This document shows positions 53,271-62,518 of a stretch of DNA of 64,000 nucleotides, piece by piece (within the stretch, counting starts at the first letter, position 1; the number at the start of each line of letters is the position of its first letter). The stretch lies in contig CAZWTF010000004.1 of the NCBI GenBank assembly GCA_964636815.1, forward strand, positions 50,900-114,899, read 5' to 3'. The notes below the pieces were generated by a model. It saw only the letters and a list, made by a program, of their open reading frames with translations, was not told where the DNA came from and made no database searches. The stretch is from SOIL31 sp964636815. Its GTDB lineage: Bacteria > Babelota > Babeliae > Babelales > Vermiphilaceae. A program made the position numbers and the translations under genes.

Positions 53271-54701
53271 ATGAAAAAATATGAGTTGCGAGAATGGCAA
53301 TTGAGTAAGATAACATTATTTTTTTGTTTGTATACTAGCATTGCTTTTTCAATGGAGATTATTCCTGAAGTATTGTCGGTGGTGCAACAGAAAGTAGAAT
53401 TTTTTCCAAAAAAAACCATTTCACTTTTTGATCCTAAAAAAGAATCAGAAAAAGGTAGGTTGTGGGATGAAGTAGTTCCAGGAGAGCTTATCGTTACTCC
53501 TGATGAAAAAGGGGTGATTATTACTGATCATGGGAGAGTTCGGTATGCTCAATTTGATACAGGTAATATAGATGTGATTATAAAACATCAATGTATAAAA
53601 AAAATTCCTTTAGTTGCAGTAGCGCAAAAACAGGATGGATCATTATTGGTTGTTTCGGTATGTAATTATTATAGTGAGCAAGATAATAAAAATGTTGCGG
53701 AATATGCTGTGTATTCTCATGGATCTTCTCGGTTTCATCATTTACAATCTCCTATTCAGGCTATTTCTTTGGATGCTACTGGAGATATTTTAGCAATGGC
53801 GATTTTATCTTCTGTAATGGTAATGAATTTAAATACAAAGGAAACAAAAGAAGCTTTTTTTAAGAAAAAAAACTTTTTGGATGATACACATTGGATTGTG
53901 GATATTGCCATGCATCCAATACGTAAGTGGATAGTAATAGCTGGTAGTCATGAAGATATACAGTGGTTGTCGTATGATGATAAATTATCTAATGATAAAC
54001 AAGTAAAAACAACTGATAAAATTAAAAAAATTTATTATCCAAGTGTTGAGGAAATATTGTATTTGACAGATCGTGGAGAAGCAAAAGTTGTTAAAATGGC
54101 CGAATTAATGGAAAAAGATAATAATTTTATAGTTGATACAGTTTCTTTAGCTACGTCATTAAAATATGACAAAGTTGTGGCTGATTTGAGTGAACAGATT
54201 GCTGTAGCTTATTGGACTAATAATATTAAAATGGCTCATAATATTCGTCAAAAAATAAAAATGTATCGTAAAGATGACATGCGGATTGATAAAATTATTT
54301 TAAATTTTTCTGATTTGGAAGACCTATATAATTATAGAACGTCATCTGGAAAGCAAGATTTCGGGATTGGTCATTTGTTGCATGTTGCGTTGCGTGGTAA
54401 AACTATTGTTGCATTAGCAACAGATGGTAAAATGAGGTTGTGGTCCTTGGGTGAACAAAATAAATATTCCATAGAGCCTGAAATTATAAAAAAAGAATCA
54501 AGAGGGCGTTCGAATTCAATAAAACATATGTCATCGAATTCATCGGGTGGTGACGAACAGTTAAAAAATGATCGTATTGTTTCACAAAAAAGCCGGCCTT
54601 TTTCAGGAAAAAACCCTCAAAGTTGGTCGTTTATAAGTTCTCGTAGATCGCGTGAAAATAGTCCTAATACTAATGAAAAGGAAATAATAAAGAACGGCTA
54701 A
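53271..54701 (+). CDS. Secreted degenerate beta-propeller protein
   Basis: 476 residues from the ATG that follows GGGG(A). A signal peptide (ITLFFCLYTSIAFSME) is followed by propeller-like blades without a clean WD40 consensus (for example PIQAISLDATGDILAMAILS, then WIVDIAMHPIRKWIVIAG, and TIVALATDGKMRLWSLG). The C-terminal 60 residues are disordered and rich in Ser/Arg/Asn (RGRSNSIKHMSSNSS). It is related in style to the WD40 protein at the left edge of the window. It overlaps the convergent hydrolase gene by about 30 bases. Confidence 0.65.
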   Translation: MKKYELREWQLSKITLFFCLYTSIAFSMEIIPEVLSVVQQKVEFFPKKTISLFDPKKESEKGRLWDEVVPGELIVTPDEKGVIITDHGRVRYAQFDTGNIDVIIKHQCIKKIPLVAVAQKQDGSLLVVSVCNYYSEQDNKNVAEYAVYSHGSSRFHHLQSPIQAISLDATGDILAMAILSSVMVMNLNTKETKEAFFKKKNFLDDTHWIVDIAMHPIRKWIVIAGSHEDIQWLSYDDKLSNDKQVKTTDKIKKIYYPSVEEILYLTDRGEAKVVKMAELMEKDNNFIVDTVSLATSLKYDKVVADLSEQIAVAYWTNNIKMAHNIRQKIKMYRKDDMRIDKIILNFSDLEDLYNYRTSSGKQDFGIGHLLHVALRGKTIVALATDGKMRLWSLGEQNKYSIEPEIIKKESRGRSNSIKHMSSNSSGGDEQLKNDRIVSQKSRPFSGKNPQSWSFISSRRSRENSPNTNEKEIIKNG

Positions 54702-55668
54702 TAAAATTGTGAAGATTGTCTTTGTACAGTTCTTTGTGAATAAGATGGTGTTTTGCATGGAATGATTTTTTAATCCACCAGCATATTCTATGTGACGCGA
54801 GCTGAGATAACCGCAGAGCGTCACTTTTTATTGCATAGGTATCATCATGAGAGTGGATGAATAAAATAGGAATTGTGATCTGGTGTATTTTGTCAAATAA
54901 GGTTGTTATGTGCTCATAATATTTTGTTATATATTTGGTGCACATATGGTAACTTGTGCTATAACTTATATGCGTTATATATGAGCATAGTTTAAATACA
55001 TAACTTTGTTTGATCTGATTTTTATTGGTATATACATTCTTTAAAAGATTGGTGAGTCGTTTTTCTATTCCCGCTGGAGGAGCGGTACGTGCGATTTCCG
55101 TTACTGATCCCCATCCGCTATCAAATACAAGTCCTTTAACGCGAGAACTGTCAGTTTTATTGTTTTTTGCTAAATCTATAAGTGCATGTGCAGCATTAAA
55201 TGCTCCTGAACATATGCCAATAATTATGATTGGTAAATTGTTAGTATCATTAAGATAAGAAATTGCACCAAGAACATCTTTGTATTCATGAACGCCATAT
55301 TCCCATAGCTTCCATAATAATGATCCATCACTGTTGCCACGTCCTCTTGCATCAAAAAATAAAATATTACAATCAGTTGGCAGTAAATTATAAAAAGTAG
55401 CCATCCCTTCTTTTTTTCCCGGAAGCCATCCGGCACAGATAATAACATTACAGGTTGCATCCGGACGAGATAAAAAGAGGCCATGAAGTATAAGATTATC
55501 AGGTGTATTGAATGTAACTTCAGTAAATCCTTGTTTTTTTAAAGATGAGCGAACTGCTGCGTCATTTTTTAAAAAAGAGGCTGTATAAAATTGTTCAAAA
55601 TTTTCAGTGCACTGTGCCGCAAATGATAGTAAAATGTTAAAAATTAAAAAATAGTTTTTGTGTGTCAT
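54670..55668 (-). CDS. Secreted alpha/beta-hydrolase with possible Cys nucleophile
   Basis: 332 residues. A signal peptide (FLIFNILLSFAAQCTE) precedes an alpha/beta-hydrolase fold: LHGLFLSRPDATCNVIICAGWLPG, LFFDARGRGNSDGS (strand 4 region) and IIIIGICSGAFNAAHAL. In the last, the nucleophile elbow reads G-I-C-S-G, placing Cys where most enzymes have Ser, as in dienelactone hydrolases. The acid is likely the Asp in FIHSHDDTYA and the His lies in SFHAKHHLIH. The substrate is unknown. Confidence 0.75.
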   Translation of the reverse strand: MTHKNYFLIFNILLSFAAQCTENFEQFYTASFLKNDAAVRSSLKKQGFTEVTFNTPDNLILHGLFLSRPDATCNVIICAGWLPGKKEGMATFYNLLPTDCNILFFDARGRGNSDGSLLWKLWEYGVHEYKDVLGAISYLNDTNNLPIIIIGICSGAFNAAHALIDLAKNNKTDSSRVKGLVFDSGWGSVTEIARTAPPAGIEKRLTNLLKNVYTNKNQIKQSYVFKLCSYITHISYSTSYHMCTKYITKYYEHITTLFDKIHQITIPILFIHSHDDTYAIKSDALRLSQLASHRICWWIKKSFHAKHHLIHKELYKDNLHNFISRSLLFPFH

Positions 55669-55707
55669 GTTTGTTAGTGTTTTATAATTTTAAATATAAA
55701 GTAAACC

Positions 55708-57312
55708 ATGAATTTTATAGGTATTATTCTCAGTATAACGTTATCTCTATTTTCAACAATTGTTATGAGCTACGTATCATTGGCAACGCCCATTGGGCCT
55801 TGGATTGCCCCAACACTTGTTTTTATTGGATTATTAATTTCTAAAATTATTACAAGAGTAACATCTACATCTTTATCATATGCTGTGTCAGCAGGTTCAA
55901 TTGGGGGTATTTTGGCAACAGCATGTGCTTTTTCATTTCCTACAATTTATTTTTTGGATCCAGTCCTTTTCAATGCGTGGATGAGCTCCCCACTCTTTTT
56001 TAGTTTAAAGTTGGGTTGTTTTTCTTTTTTAGCTGGTGGATTTGGAATATTGGTAGCAGATGTAGCGGAAAAAACGTTAATCGATACGCAAAATTTATCA
56101 TTTCCAGTCGGGCAGCTTGTTTATAAAATGATTGCAGCGCAAAATCAAATTCGCAAAGCATATGAACTGATAGTTGGTTTTGTTGCAGAGCTTATTTTTT
56201 CTTTTTTGCAGAGCAGCACATTTTTAATGCATGCAATAATACCAAAATCTGTAACATTGTTTCCCTCTTGTAAGTTTTTTATTTTTTCAGTACCACGCAT
56301 GGTTATTAATTTAGATATTGCACCAATGATTTGGGCGATTGGCTTTGTAACAGGGCATGTTATAGCGTTACCACTTGCGGTCGGAGTAATTTCTAATATT
56401 ATTGTTGTAAACCCTCTGCATACATTGTTTTTTAAATCTTTATCTTCCGTGGAATTTACTTTGGCATTTTGTAGTGGGATTGTTTTATGTATTACCATGA
56501 TGAGTGTGCTTTCTATGCCACGTCAAATTATTAATGGCATTAAGAATGGTATCGGTAAGGTGAAATATAATAACAATCTTTTGGATATTTTTTCTTATAA
56601 AAGCAATGGTTTATTGTTTGGCGTTGTTGTTATTGGTTTGGTATTGTTTTTATCTTATTTTGCATTTCCGTGGTATGTGCAGCTGTATTTAATTATATGT
56701 AGTGTAATTACAACATATCAGATTGCGGCAATTGCTGGGCGAATTGGTCTTGCTCTGTTGGGACGTTTTGCAACATTTGTTATGGTTCCAGCGATGCTTA
56801 TTTTTCCTATTAATCATGTTCATATGGTTTTTATTGCAACATTTGTGGAAATGGCAGGAGGTGTTGCAACTGATGTATTATTTGGAAGAAAATTAGCACA
56901 ATTGTCTAATGTTTCTCATCCAGTAATGCGTAGGTATCAGATGTTAGGCTTGATAATAGCATCGGTTAGTATAGGTATTGTTTTTTGGTTATTAATTAAC
57001 CATTTTGGCCTAGGATCACCTGAGCTTTTTGCATATCGTGCACAATCTCGACAGTTATTGATTCAAGCAAAACATTTTGATTATATGGTTCTTCTTCTGG
57101 GTGCTGTGTTTGGAATGTTGTTACAAAAAATACATGTTAATCCAATGTTGGTACTAGGAGGGTTGTTGATGCCGTTTGATATTACGTTTGGATTAGTTGC
57201 AGGTGGTCTGCTTGCCATGATGTCATCAGATAAAGAAGAGTGGTATCCGTTTTGGTCAGGTGTTTTTGCGAGTAATTCTTTCTGTATGTTATTACGTGCA
57301 ATCGTTGCATAG
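55708..57312 (+). CDS. OPT-family-like oligopeptide or metal-chelate transporter
   Basis: 534 residues with about 13-14 hydrophobic segments. FPVGQLVYKMI near residue 130, the paired NL...APMIWAIGFVTGH segment and PLAVGV stretches resemble the oligopeptide transporter (OPT) family. OPT proteins import peptides, glutathione or metal-siderophore complexes into the cytosol, which would suit an organism living off a host. The assignment is by pattern only. Confidence 0.6.
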   Translation: MNFIGIILSITLSLFSTIVMSYVSLATPIGPWIAPTLVFIGLLISKIITRVTSTSLSYAVSAGSIGGILATACAFSFPTIYFLDPVLFNAWMSSPLFFSLKLGCFSFLAGGFGILVADVAEKTLIDTQNLSFPVGQLVYKMIAAQNQIRKAYELIVGFVAELIFSFLQSSTFLMHAIIPKSVTLFPSCKFFIFSVPRMVINLDIAPMIWAIGFVTGHVIALPLAVGVISNIIVVNPLHTLFFKSLSSVEFTLAFCSGIVLCITMMSVLSMPRQIINGIKNGIGKVKYNNNLLDIFSYKSNGLLFGVVVIGLVLFLSYFAFPWYVQLYLIICSVITTYQIAAIAGRIGLALLGRFATFVMVPAMLIFPINHVHMVFIATFVEMAGGVATDVLFGRKLAQLSNVSHPVMRRYQMLGLIIASVSIGIVFWLLINHFGLGSPELFAYRAQSRQLLIQAKHFDYMVLLLGAVFGMLLQKIHVNPMLVLGGLLMPFDITFGLVAGGLLAMMSSDKEEWYPFWSGVFASNSFCMLLRAIVA

Positions 57313-57381
57313 ATTTGTTTGACCATATGTGAGCAGATTGCTATCCTCTCAAAAAAGTTTTTTAACCTGTGAGAGGATGTA

Positions 57382-58584
57382 ATGAAGAGTAAGATAGTTA
57401 TTTTTTTGAGTCTTTTATTTCTTGTATTAAATGCATTTTCAGATGAGCAGTTTGGTTATGATCAGATGCTTGTTGTTGTATTGATGGTTAAGAATGAAGA
57501 GACAGTTATGCGAGCAACGCTGCAACCGTTTGTAGATGGTGGCGTTGACTCGTTTTTTATTTTTGATACAGGTTCTACTGATAATACGATTGAAGTGACA
57601 GAGCAGTTTTTTGCTGAGCATGGAATTACACAGGCATATATTGCGCAAGAACCATTTGTTGATTTTGCTACATCGCGTAATCGCGCGCTTGATTTGGCGC
57701 AAGAGCAGTTTCCGAATGCCGCATTTATGATTATGCCGGATGCAGAATGGTATCTTAATGATGCGCGAGCATTAGTTGGCTTTTGTGAATCGTGTTTGCA
57801 GCGTGGTGATATTTATTCTTCTTATTTAATAAATATTGCGAATCTTGGTAATTACACATGTAGACTGTTTCGATGTAATCGTGGTGTGCGGTTTATGGGT
57901 GTAGTACATGAAGTTGTTCCGCAGGCGGTAACTGTGAAAGTTCCTGACACTATTTATTTTGATTATTTACCAGCGTCACATGGTGTTGCAAAAACAGCGC
58001 AACGGTTTATTAGAGATCGTGAACTGTTACTCAAAGAATATCAAGATAAGCCTTGGTGTACACGAACACTGTTTTATCTCGCGCGTACATGTGAAGATCT
58101 TGGTAATTGGCAAGAAGCGTATGATTTTTATAAAATACGTGTTGGGATGATTGGTTGGGATGAAGAAGATTTTATTGTTCGGTTTCGTTTAGCACAAACA
58201 ATTAAAAAATTAGTATTGTTCTCAGAATATAAAGAAAAATATAGTTGGTCAGAAGCGCTTGAGTACTTTATGCAAGCGTATCAAACACGCCCTCATCGCA
58301 TAGAGCCATTGGTTGAGATTGCTGATTATTATGTATATATCAATCAAATGGAATTAGCATTCTTATTTGCTCGACGTGCGTGTGATGTTGAATATCCATC
58401 AAAAGATGTTTTATTTGTTGAAAATTATCATTACGATTATTATCGTTATGAACTTCTTGCTCGTTCTTCTTGGTATATTAATGAATTTAAGATTGGGGAA
58501 TGGGCTGCGCGTAAAGCGTATGAAGCATGTCCTGATTATAAGTATGCTAAAATTAATATGGATTGTTACGCGTCACTTCATTAA
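57382..58584 (+). CDS. Exported GT2 glycosyltransferase with TPR-like tail
   Basis: 400 residues. A signal peptide (IVIFLSLLFLVLNAFS) is followed by a GT2 core: MLVVVLMVKNEETVMRATL, FIFDTGSTDNT, the ASRNRAL-like motif FATSRNRALDLA and MIMPDAEWYL with a DxE in place of DxD. The C-terminal half (about 210-400) consists of TPR-like helical pairs (FYLARTCEDLGNWQEAYDFY, then WSEALEYFMQAY). This layout is found in SunS-type and other GT2-TPR enzymes that glycosylate peptides or proteins. The signal peptide matches the glycosyltransferases of the island at 30-40 kb. Confidence 0.8.
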   Translation: MKSKIVIFLSLLFLVLNAFSDEQFGYDQMLVVVLMVKNEETVMRATLQPFVDGGVDSFFIFDTGSTDNTIEVTEQFFAEHGITQAYIAQEPFVDFATSRNRALDLAQEQFPNAAFMIMPDAEWYLNDARALVGFCESCLQRGDIYSSYLINIANLGNYTCRLFRCNRGVRFMGVVHEVVPQAVTVKVPDTIYFDYLPASHGVAKTAQRFIRDRELLLKEYQDKPWCTRTLFYLARTCEDLGNWQEAYDFYKIRVGMIGWDEEDFIVRFRLAQTIKKLVLFSEYKEKYSWSEALEYFMQAYQTRPHRIEPLVEIADYYVYINQMELAFLFARRACDVEYPSKDVLFVENYHYDYYRYELLARSSWYINEFKIGEWAARKAYEACPDYKYAKINMDCYASLH

Positions 58585-58595
58585 ATATAAATTAA

Positions 58596-58640
58596 AAAAA
58601 AAGAACCCGATATGTTTTTTATATCGGGTTCTTTTTCTTA
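58596..58640. terminator. Bidirectional terminator between glycosyltransferase and collagen partner
   Basis: AAGAACCCGATAT/ATATCGGGTTCTT perfect stem with a GTTTTTT loop. Confidence 0.9.
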
Positions 58641-58641
58641 A

Positions 58642-59043
58642 TTATAGGGTTACTCCAGTGGAATCAGCGAGTGCAAATAAACAGACAGTTACGCTACCAT
58701 TAGGAGCTTCAGAAACAACACCAGCATTGATGTGGTAGACAGTTATCATAGTAGCAGAACTACTGTTTGTAGAAATCTCAGCTACAAATGTTTCAGTAGT
58801 TGGGTGTGAACTATTTGGTTGAAGAGAAACCTGAACGCAGGGTGGTTGGGTAAATAAATTAATAGGATAGTTGAAAGTAATTCCTCCGGAAGTGTAATTT
58901 TGTGATTCATTTGCAAAGTTTAGATCGAGATATCTCATGCCGCTGCCTATGGCCATATTGTGCGTTATTGCTCCTACTGACATTTGTGCGTAACAAAAAG
59001 AAACGTTGCAAAGTAGCAATGCAGTACGAAAAAGATAATTCAT
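58642..59043 (-). CDS. Small secreted beta-sandwich-like protein next to a collagen gene
   Basis: 133 residues from the ATG that follows GGAAG. A signal peptide (FRTALLLCNVSFCYA) precedes beta-rich sequence with ITFNYPINLFTQPPCVQVSL and TVYHINAG. This resembles the receptor-binding or lectin-like ends of phage tail fibres and H-type lectins (FxxPF..xPxVxVS pattern), but no family is certain. It starts 20 bases after the stop of the collagen-like gene, so the two are likely one operon and may form a fibre and its tip. Confidence 0.6.
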   Translation of the reverse strand: MNYLFRTALLLCNVSFCYAQMSVGAITHNMAIGSGMRYLDLNFANESQNYTSGGITFNYPINLFTQPPCVQVSLQPNSSHPTTETFVAEISTNSSSATMITVYHINAGVVSEAPNGSVTVCLFALADSTGVTL

Positions 59044-59063
59044 TTTGCTTCCCATTTTATTTT

Positions 59064-61145
59064 TTAACATGTTCGTGTGTATTTGATAACAAATGTAGTC
59101 AGATAAATGTCTCTGTCATATTCAGTTCCAGAAGTTGGAGCAATTCTTCTTAAAACGATGTAGCCCCAATTTTTTCCGACCATGAGTGATCCATCAAGTG
59201 TTACTGTTGTAGTTGTGTGTGTGAGGTTTTGTTGTCCACCGCTGCTACCTGTTGGTTCTGTAATAGTAAAGTTGCCAGATGTTACGGTCTCTGCAAACCC
59301 TGTTGCAGGAGCACTTATACCAATTTCTACGCCAGAAGCAGCGTAATCTGCTTGTATTTGAACATTCGCTTGATTACCAGTACTGCCGCCTATAACATCG
59401 ATGAAAAAATGAATTTCTACCGTGATAGGACTAGCTGTATCAAGGTCGTCAGGTATTGTAAATTGTGCTCCCACAGGATCTTGTACTTCGTTGCTTCGGT
59501 TTACAGACCATGCGTTTAATATTGGTGCGGTTACACCTGTTCCATAGACGTTGCTAAAACTTGTATCAGGGTTGCCGCTGCTGTTATCTGACATCATGAA
59601 TACATTGATAAGTATTTCATTAAGACCGCAACTTGCTGTTCCAGTGGCTCCTGTAGCACCTGTTGCGCCTGTAGCACCTGTGTTGCCTGATCCAGTGGCG
59701 CCTGTGGCACCAGTATTTCCCGTATTACCGGTAGCTCCAGTTGCACCGGTGTTGCCGGTAGCGCCTGTGTTACCTGTAGCTCCTGTAGGACCAGTCACTC
59801 CAGTTTCACCAGTGGCACCTGTACTTCCGGTTGCGCCTGTAGCACCAGTTGCGCCGGTATTTCCTGTGACGCCAGTTGCTCCTGTGGGTCCAGTGGCGCC
59901 CGTAGCACCGGTGTTGCCAGTAGGGCCTGTGTTACCTGTAGCTCCAGTAGAACCGGTCGCTCCAGTTTCACCAGTGGCGCCTGTGGCACCAGTATTTCCC
60001 GTATTGCCGGTAGCACCAGTTGCGCCGGTATTTCCTGTGACGCCAGTTGCTCCTGTGGGTCCAGTGGCGCCCGTAGCACCGGTGTTGCCAGTAGGGCCTG
60101 TGTTACCTGTAGCTCCAGTAGAACCGGTCGCTCCAGTTTCACCAGTGGCGCCTGTGGCACCAGTATTTCCCGTATTGCCGGTAGCACCAGTTGCGCCGGT
60201 ATTTCCTGTGACACCAGTTGCTCCTGTGGGTCCGGTAGAACCAGTGTTGCCGGTAGGGCCTGTGTTACCTGTAGCTCCTGTAGGACCAGTAGCTCCAGTT
60301 TCACCAGTTGGCCCAGTTGGTCCGGTAGAACCTTGAAGCCCTTGTATTCCTTGAGCGCCTGTTGGTCCAGTGGGCCCGGTTGCTCCAGTGTTACCAGTGG
60401 AGCCTCCAGCAGCACCAGTAGGGCCTGTGGCACCAGTTGCTCCTGTAGCCCCATCAGATGTTCCAGTAGGTCCGGTAGCTCCGGTATTTCCCGTAACACC
60501 GGTAGCGCCAGTAGATCCCGATCCGGTTGCTCCTGTTGTACCAGTTTGCCCAGTGGGTCCAGTAGCACCAGTGTTTCCTGTATGCCCGCGGTGACCTCTG
60601 TGCCCGCGGTGTCCTCTGTGTCCACGTGGGCCACGTGGACAGCATATATCATCCATTTCATTCATGTTACGGGTAATTGTAGTTGTATGAGTCTCGATCA
60701 TGTTTAAAAATTGATCGTCAGAAATGTCTTCTAAGTAAATATCAGCAGGGTTTTGTTTTTGCGCAGTCATGATTGCAAAAGCATCTTTGTCATGCAGAGC
60801 TTGGCAATAGTTTTCTAAGTAGCTAAAAATAAGATTAAATTCTGCTTGGTTTTCAAATAGGTTCTGAGATTTTTTTAATAATGAAAGCGCTGCAATTGTT
60901 GCAGATTTTATTTCTTCTAATGAACTGATACTATTATCTGAGCCTATTATATAAGAAAGAGTTTTTAAAGATCGAGGTAAATCATTGTGGTTAGTGATTT
61001 TGCAGATGAGATCTATGGTCGCTTTGTATTTATTTGATAATTGAGCAATGAAGAGTGGGTGTTCATGCTGGTTCGAGTTGGCATATATTGGGATGCATGG
61101 AGAGATCCCATATAGCAATAATATGAGATATAACTTTTTCATCAT
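59064..61145 (-). CDS. Long secreted collagen-like protein with C-terminal beta-sandwich
   Basis: 693 residues. A signal peptide and helical N-domain (30-165) precede a Cys-Cys, His/Arg-rich collagen start (CCPRGPRGHRGHRGHRG) and about 110 Gly-X-Y triplets of GAT/GNT/GPT type, with a few register breaks (TGSGSTG, GTSDGATG). The collagen tract contains near-perfect 171-bp tandem units. The C-terminal 150 residues (from CGLNEILINVF) form a beta-rich domain that matches the C-terminal half of the protein at 28448. It is probably a trimeric surface fibre that presents this domain at its tip. Confidence 0.82.
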   Translation of the reverse strand: MMKKLYLILLLYGISPCIPIYANSNQHEHPLFIAQLSNKYKATIDLICKITNHNDLPRSLKTLSYIIGSDNSISSLEEIKSATIAALSLLKKSQNLFENQAEFNLIFSYLENYCQALHDKDAFAIMTAQKQNPADIYLEDISDDQFLNMIETHTTTITRNMNEMDDICCPRGPRGHRGHRGHRGHRGHTGNTGATGPTGQTGTTGATGSGSTGATGVTGNTGATGPTGTSDGATGATGATGPTGAAGGSTGNTGATGPTGPTGAQGIQGLQGSTGPTGPTGETGATGPTGATGNTGPTGNTGSTGPTGATGVTGNTGATGATGNTGNTGATGATGETGATGSTGATGNTGPTGNTGATGATGPTGATGVTGNTGATGATGNTGNTGATGATGETGATGSTGATGNTGPTGNTGATGATGPTGATGVTGNTGATGATGATGSTGATGETGVTGPTGATGNTGATGNTGATGATGNTGNTGATGATGSGNTGATGATGATGATGTASCGLNEILINVFMMSDNSSGNPDTSFSNVYGTGVTAPILNAWSVNRSNEVQDPVGAQFTIPDDLDTASPITVEIHFFIDVIGGSTGNQANVQIQADYAASGVEIGISAPATGFAETVTSGNFTITEPTGSSGGQQNLTHTTTTVTLDGSLMVGKNWGYIVLRRIAPTSGTEYDRDIYLTTFVIKYTRTC
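59871..60212. repeat. Two 171-bp tandem repeats inside the collagen tract
   Basis: 59871-60041 and 60042-60212 look the same base for base by eye; similar, more diverged units continue beyond both ends. Each encodes 57 residues (19 Gly-X-Y triplets). Confidence 0.8.
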
Positions 61146-61279
61146 TACATTATCCTTTTTTGAAGATAGTCAATTTTGAAAACAAACTATCATTATAACC
61201 ATTCAGGATCAATGAATTGTTTTTATGATGAAGTTATTAAGATAATGTTAATGAGCGGTGTGCTGTTTTGTGGATAATA

Positions 61280-62368
61280 TTATGTTGTGCTGCGCCATAC
61301 AAGAAATGCTTCAATAAAATCTATTAATTCTCCATCAAGAACTTTATCCGGTTGTGGAGATTCAAAATCGGTACGATGATCTTTAACCATTTTATAAGGA
61401 TGTAATACGTAAGATCTAATTTGCGATCCCCATTCGATTTTTCTTTTTTCAATGCCTGCGCTGAGTTTTGCATCTTGCTCCTCTTTCATTTTTTGAGCAA
61501 GTTTTGCGTGTAACATTTTCATAGCAAATGCTTTGTTTTGTTGTTGCGACCGTTCGTTTTGACATTGAACAACAATGTTTGTCGGTAAATGGGTAATGCG
61601 TACTGCAGAATCCGTTTTATTAACATGTTGCCCGCCTGCACCGCTTGCGCGATAGGTATCAATACGTAAATCTTTTGGATCTATTACAATATCAATATCA
61701 GGCACTTCTGGAGTTACCATAATACTAGTAAATGATGTATGACGGCGTTTGTTTGAATCAAAGGGTGAAATTCTTACTAAGCGATGCACGCCATGTTCGC
61801 TTTTAAAATAGCCGTGAGGGTTTTTTCCACGAATAAAGAGCGTTGCTGATTTTATGCCAGCTTCTTCTCCTGCTTGATAATCTATGGTATCTGCATGAAA
61901 GTTATTGCGCTCACAAAAGCGGTAATACATTCGTAAGAGCATATTTGCCCAATCTTGTGATTCTGTTCCTCCTGCGCCAGCATGAATGTGAACAAAACAG
62001 TTTGAGACATCACTCGGTTCGTTGAGTAGAAGTTGTATTTTAAATGAGACAACTTTTTTGCGTAATGAGCTGATTTCAGAAGATATTTTTGCCAGTTCAG
62101 TTTCATTTTCTGAAAAGAGATCTATCAGCTCGCTGAGTTCTTTGTGATTGGTTGTTATTTCAATATATTGTTCGCGAAGGGTACGTACTTGTTGAAGCTC
62201 TTTTGAGATTTCAGTTTGTTTTGGATTTTTCCAAAATTCTTCTTCTTGAGAAGCTGCTTCAAGAGTCTGAAATTTTTTTTCCAGTTGCGCACTGTTCCAA
62301 AAGGATACAATGGTCTGAATATCAGGGGTCATATTTTTCAGTTGTTCATGAAGATCGTCTATAAGCAT
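61280..62368 (-). CDS. prfB: Peptide chain release factor 2
   Basis: 362 residues. It terminates translation at UGA/UAA. The SPF stop-recognition motif is at residues 201-203 and the GGQ peptidyl-hydrolase motif at 245-247 (ASGAGGQHVNK). It is one uninterrupted frame: the usual internal UGA and +1 programmed frameshift near codon 25 are missing, so the common autoregulation does not operate here. Confidence 0.95.
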   Translation of the reverse strand: MLIDDLHEQLKNMTPDIQTIVSFWNSAQLEKKFQTLEAASQEEEFWKNPKQTEISKELQQVRTLREQYIEITTNHKELSELIDLFSENETELAKISSEISSLRKKVVSFKIQLLLNEPSDVSNCFVHIHAGAGGTESQDWANMLLRMYYRFCERNNFHADTIDYQAGEEAGIKSATLFIRGKNPHGYFKSEHGVHRLVRISPFDSNKRRHTSFTSIMVTPEVPDIDIVIDPKDLRIDTYRASGAGGQHVNKTDSAVRITHLPTNIVVQCQNERSQQQNKAFAMKMLHAKLAQKMKEEQDAKLSAGIEKRKIEWGSQIRSYVLHPYKMVKDHRTDFESPQPDKVLDGELIDFIEAFLVWRSTT

Positions 62369-62443
62369 GGGAGTCTCTATTTTATATATTTATCTTATTT
62401 TTTTTAAGTATAGCATGGGTAGTTTAAATCATGAAATTGCCTA

Positions 62444-62490
62444 TAAAAAAAAGGAGGGAAAAACCTCGTTTGAGAGGTCTCCTTTTTCCT
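62444..62490 (-). terminator. Putative terminator downstream of the unknown gene at 62519
   Basis: On the - strand, GGAGACCTC...GAGGTTTTTCCCTCC with a T-rich end. The stem is imperfect. Confidence 0.5.
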
Positions 62491-62518
62491 TATATATATA
62501 TAGCTTAAATTTGTTACT

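Noticed and set aside
59551..60336. Long open frame on the + strand rich in PVAPVGPVAPV, and similar ones at 12868-13188, 16102-16347 and 16399-16872 on the - strand
   Set aside because: They are the antisense readings of Gly-X-Y collagen codons, low in complexity, and have no independent ribosome binding sites.
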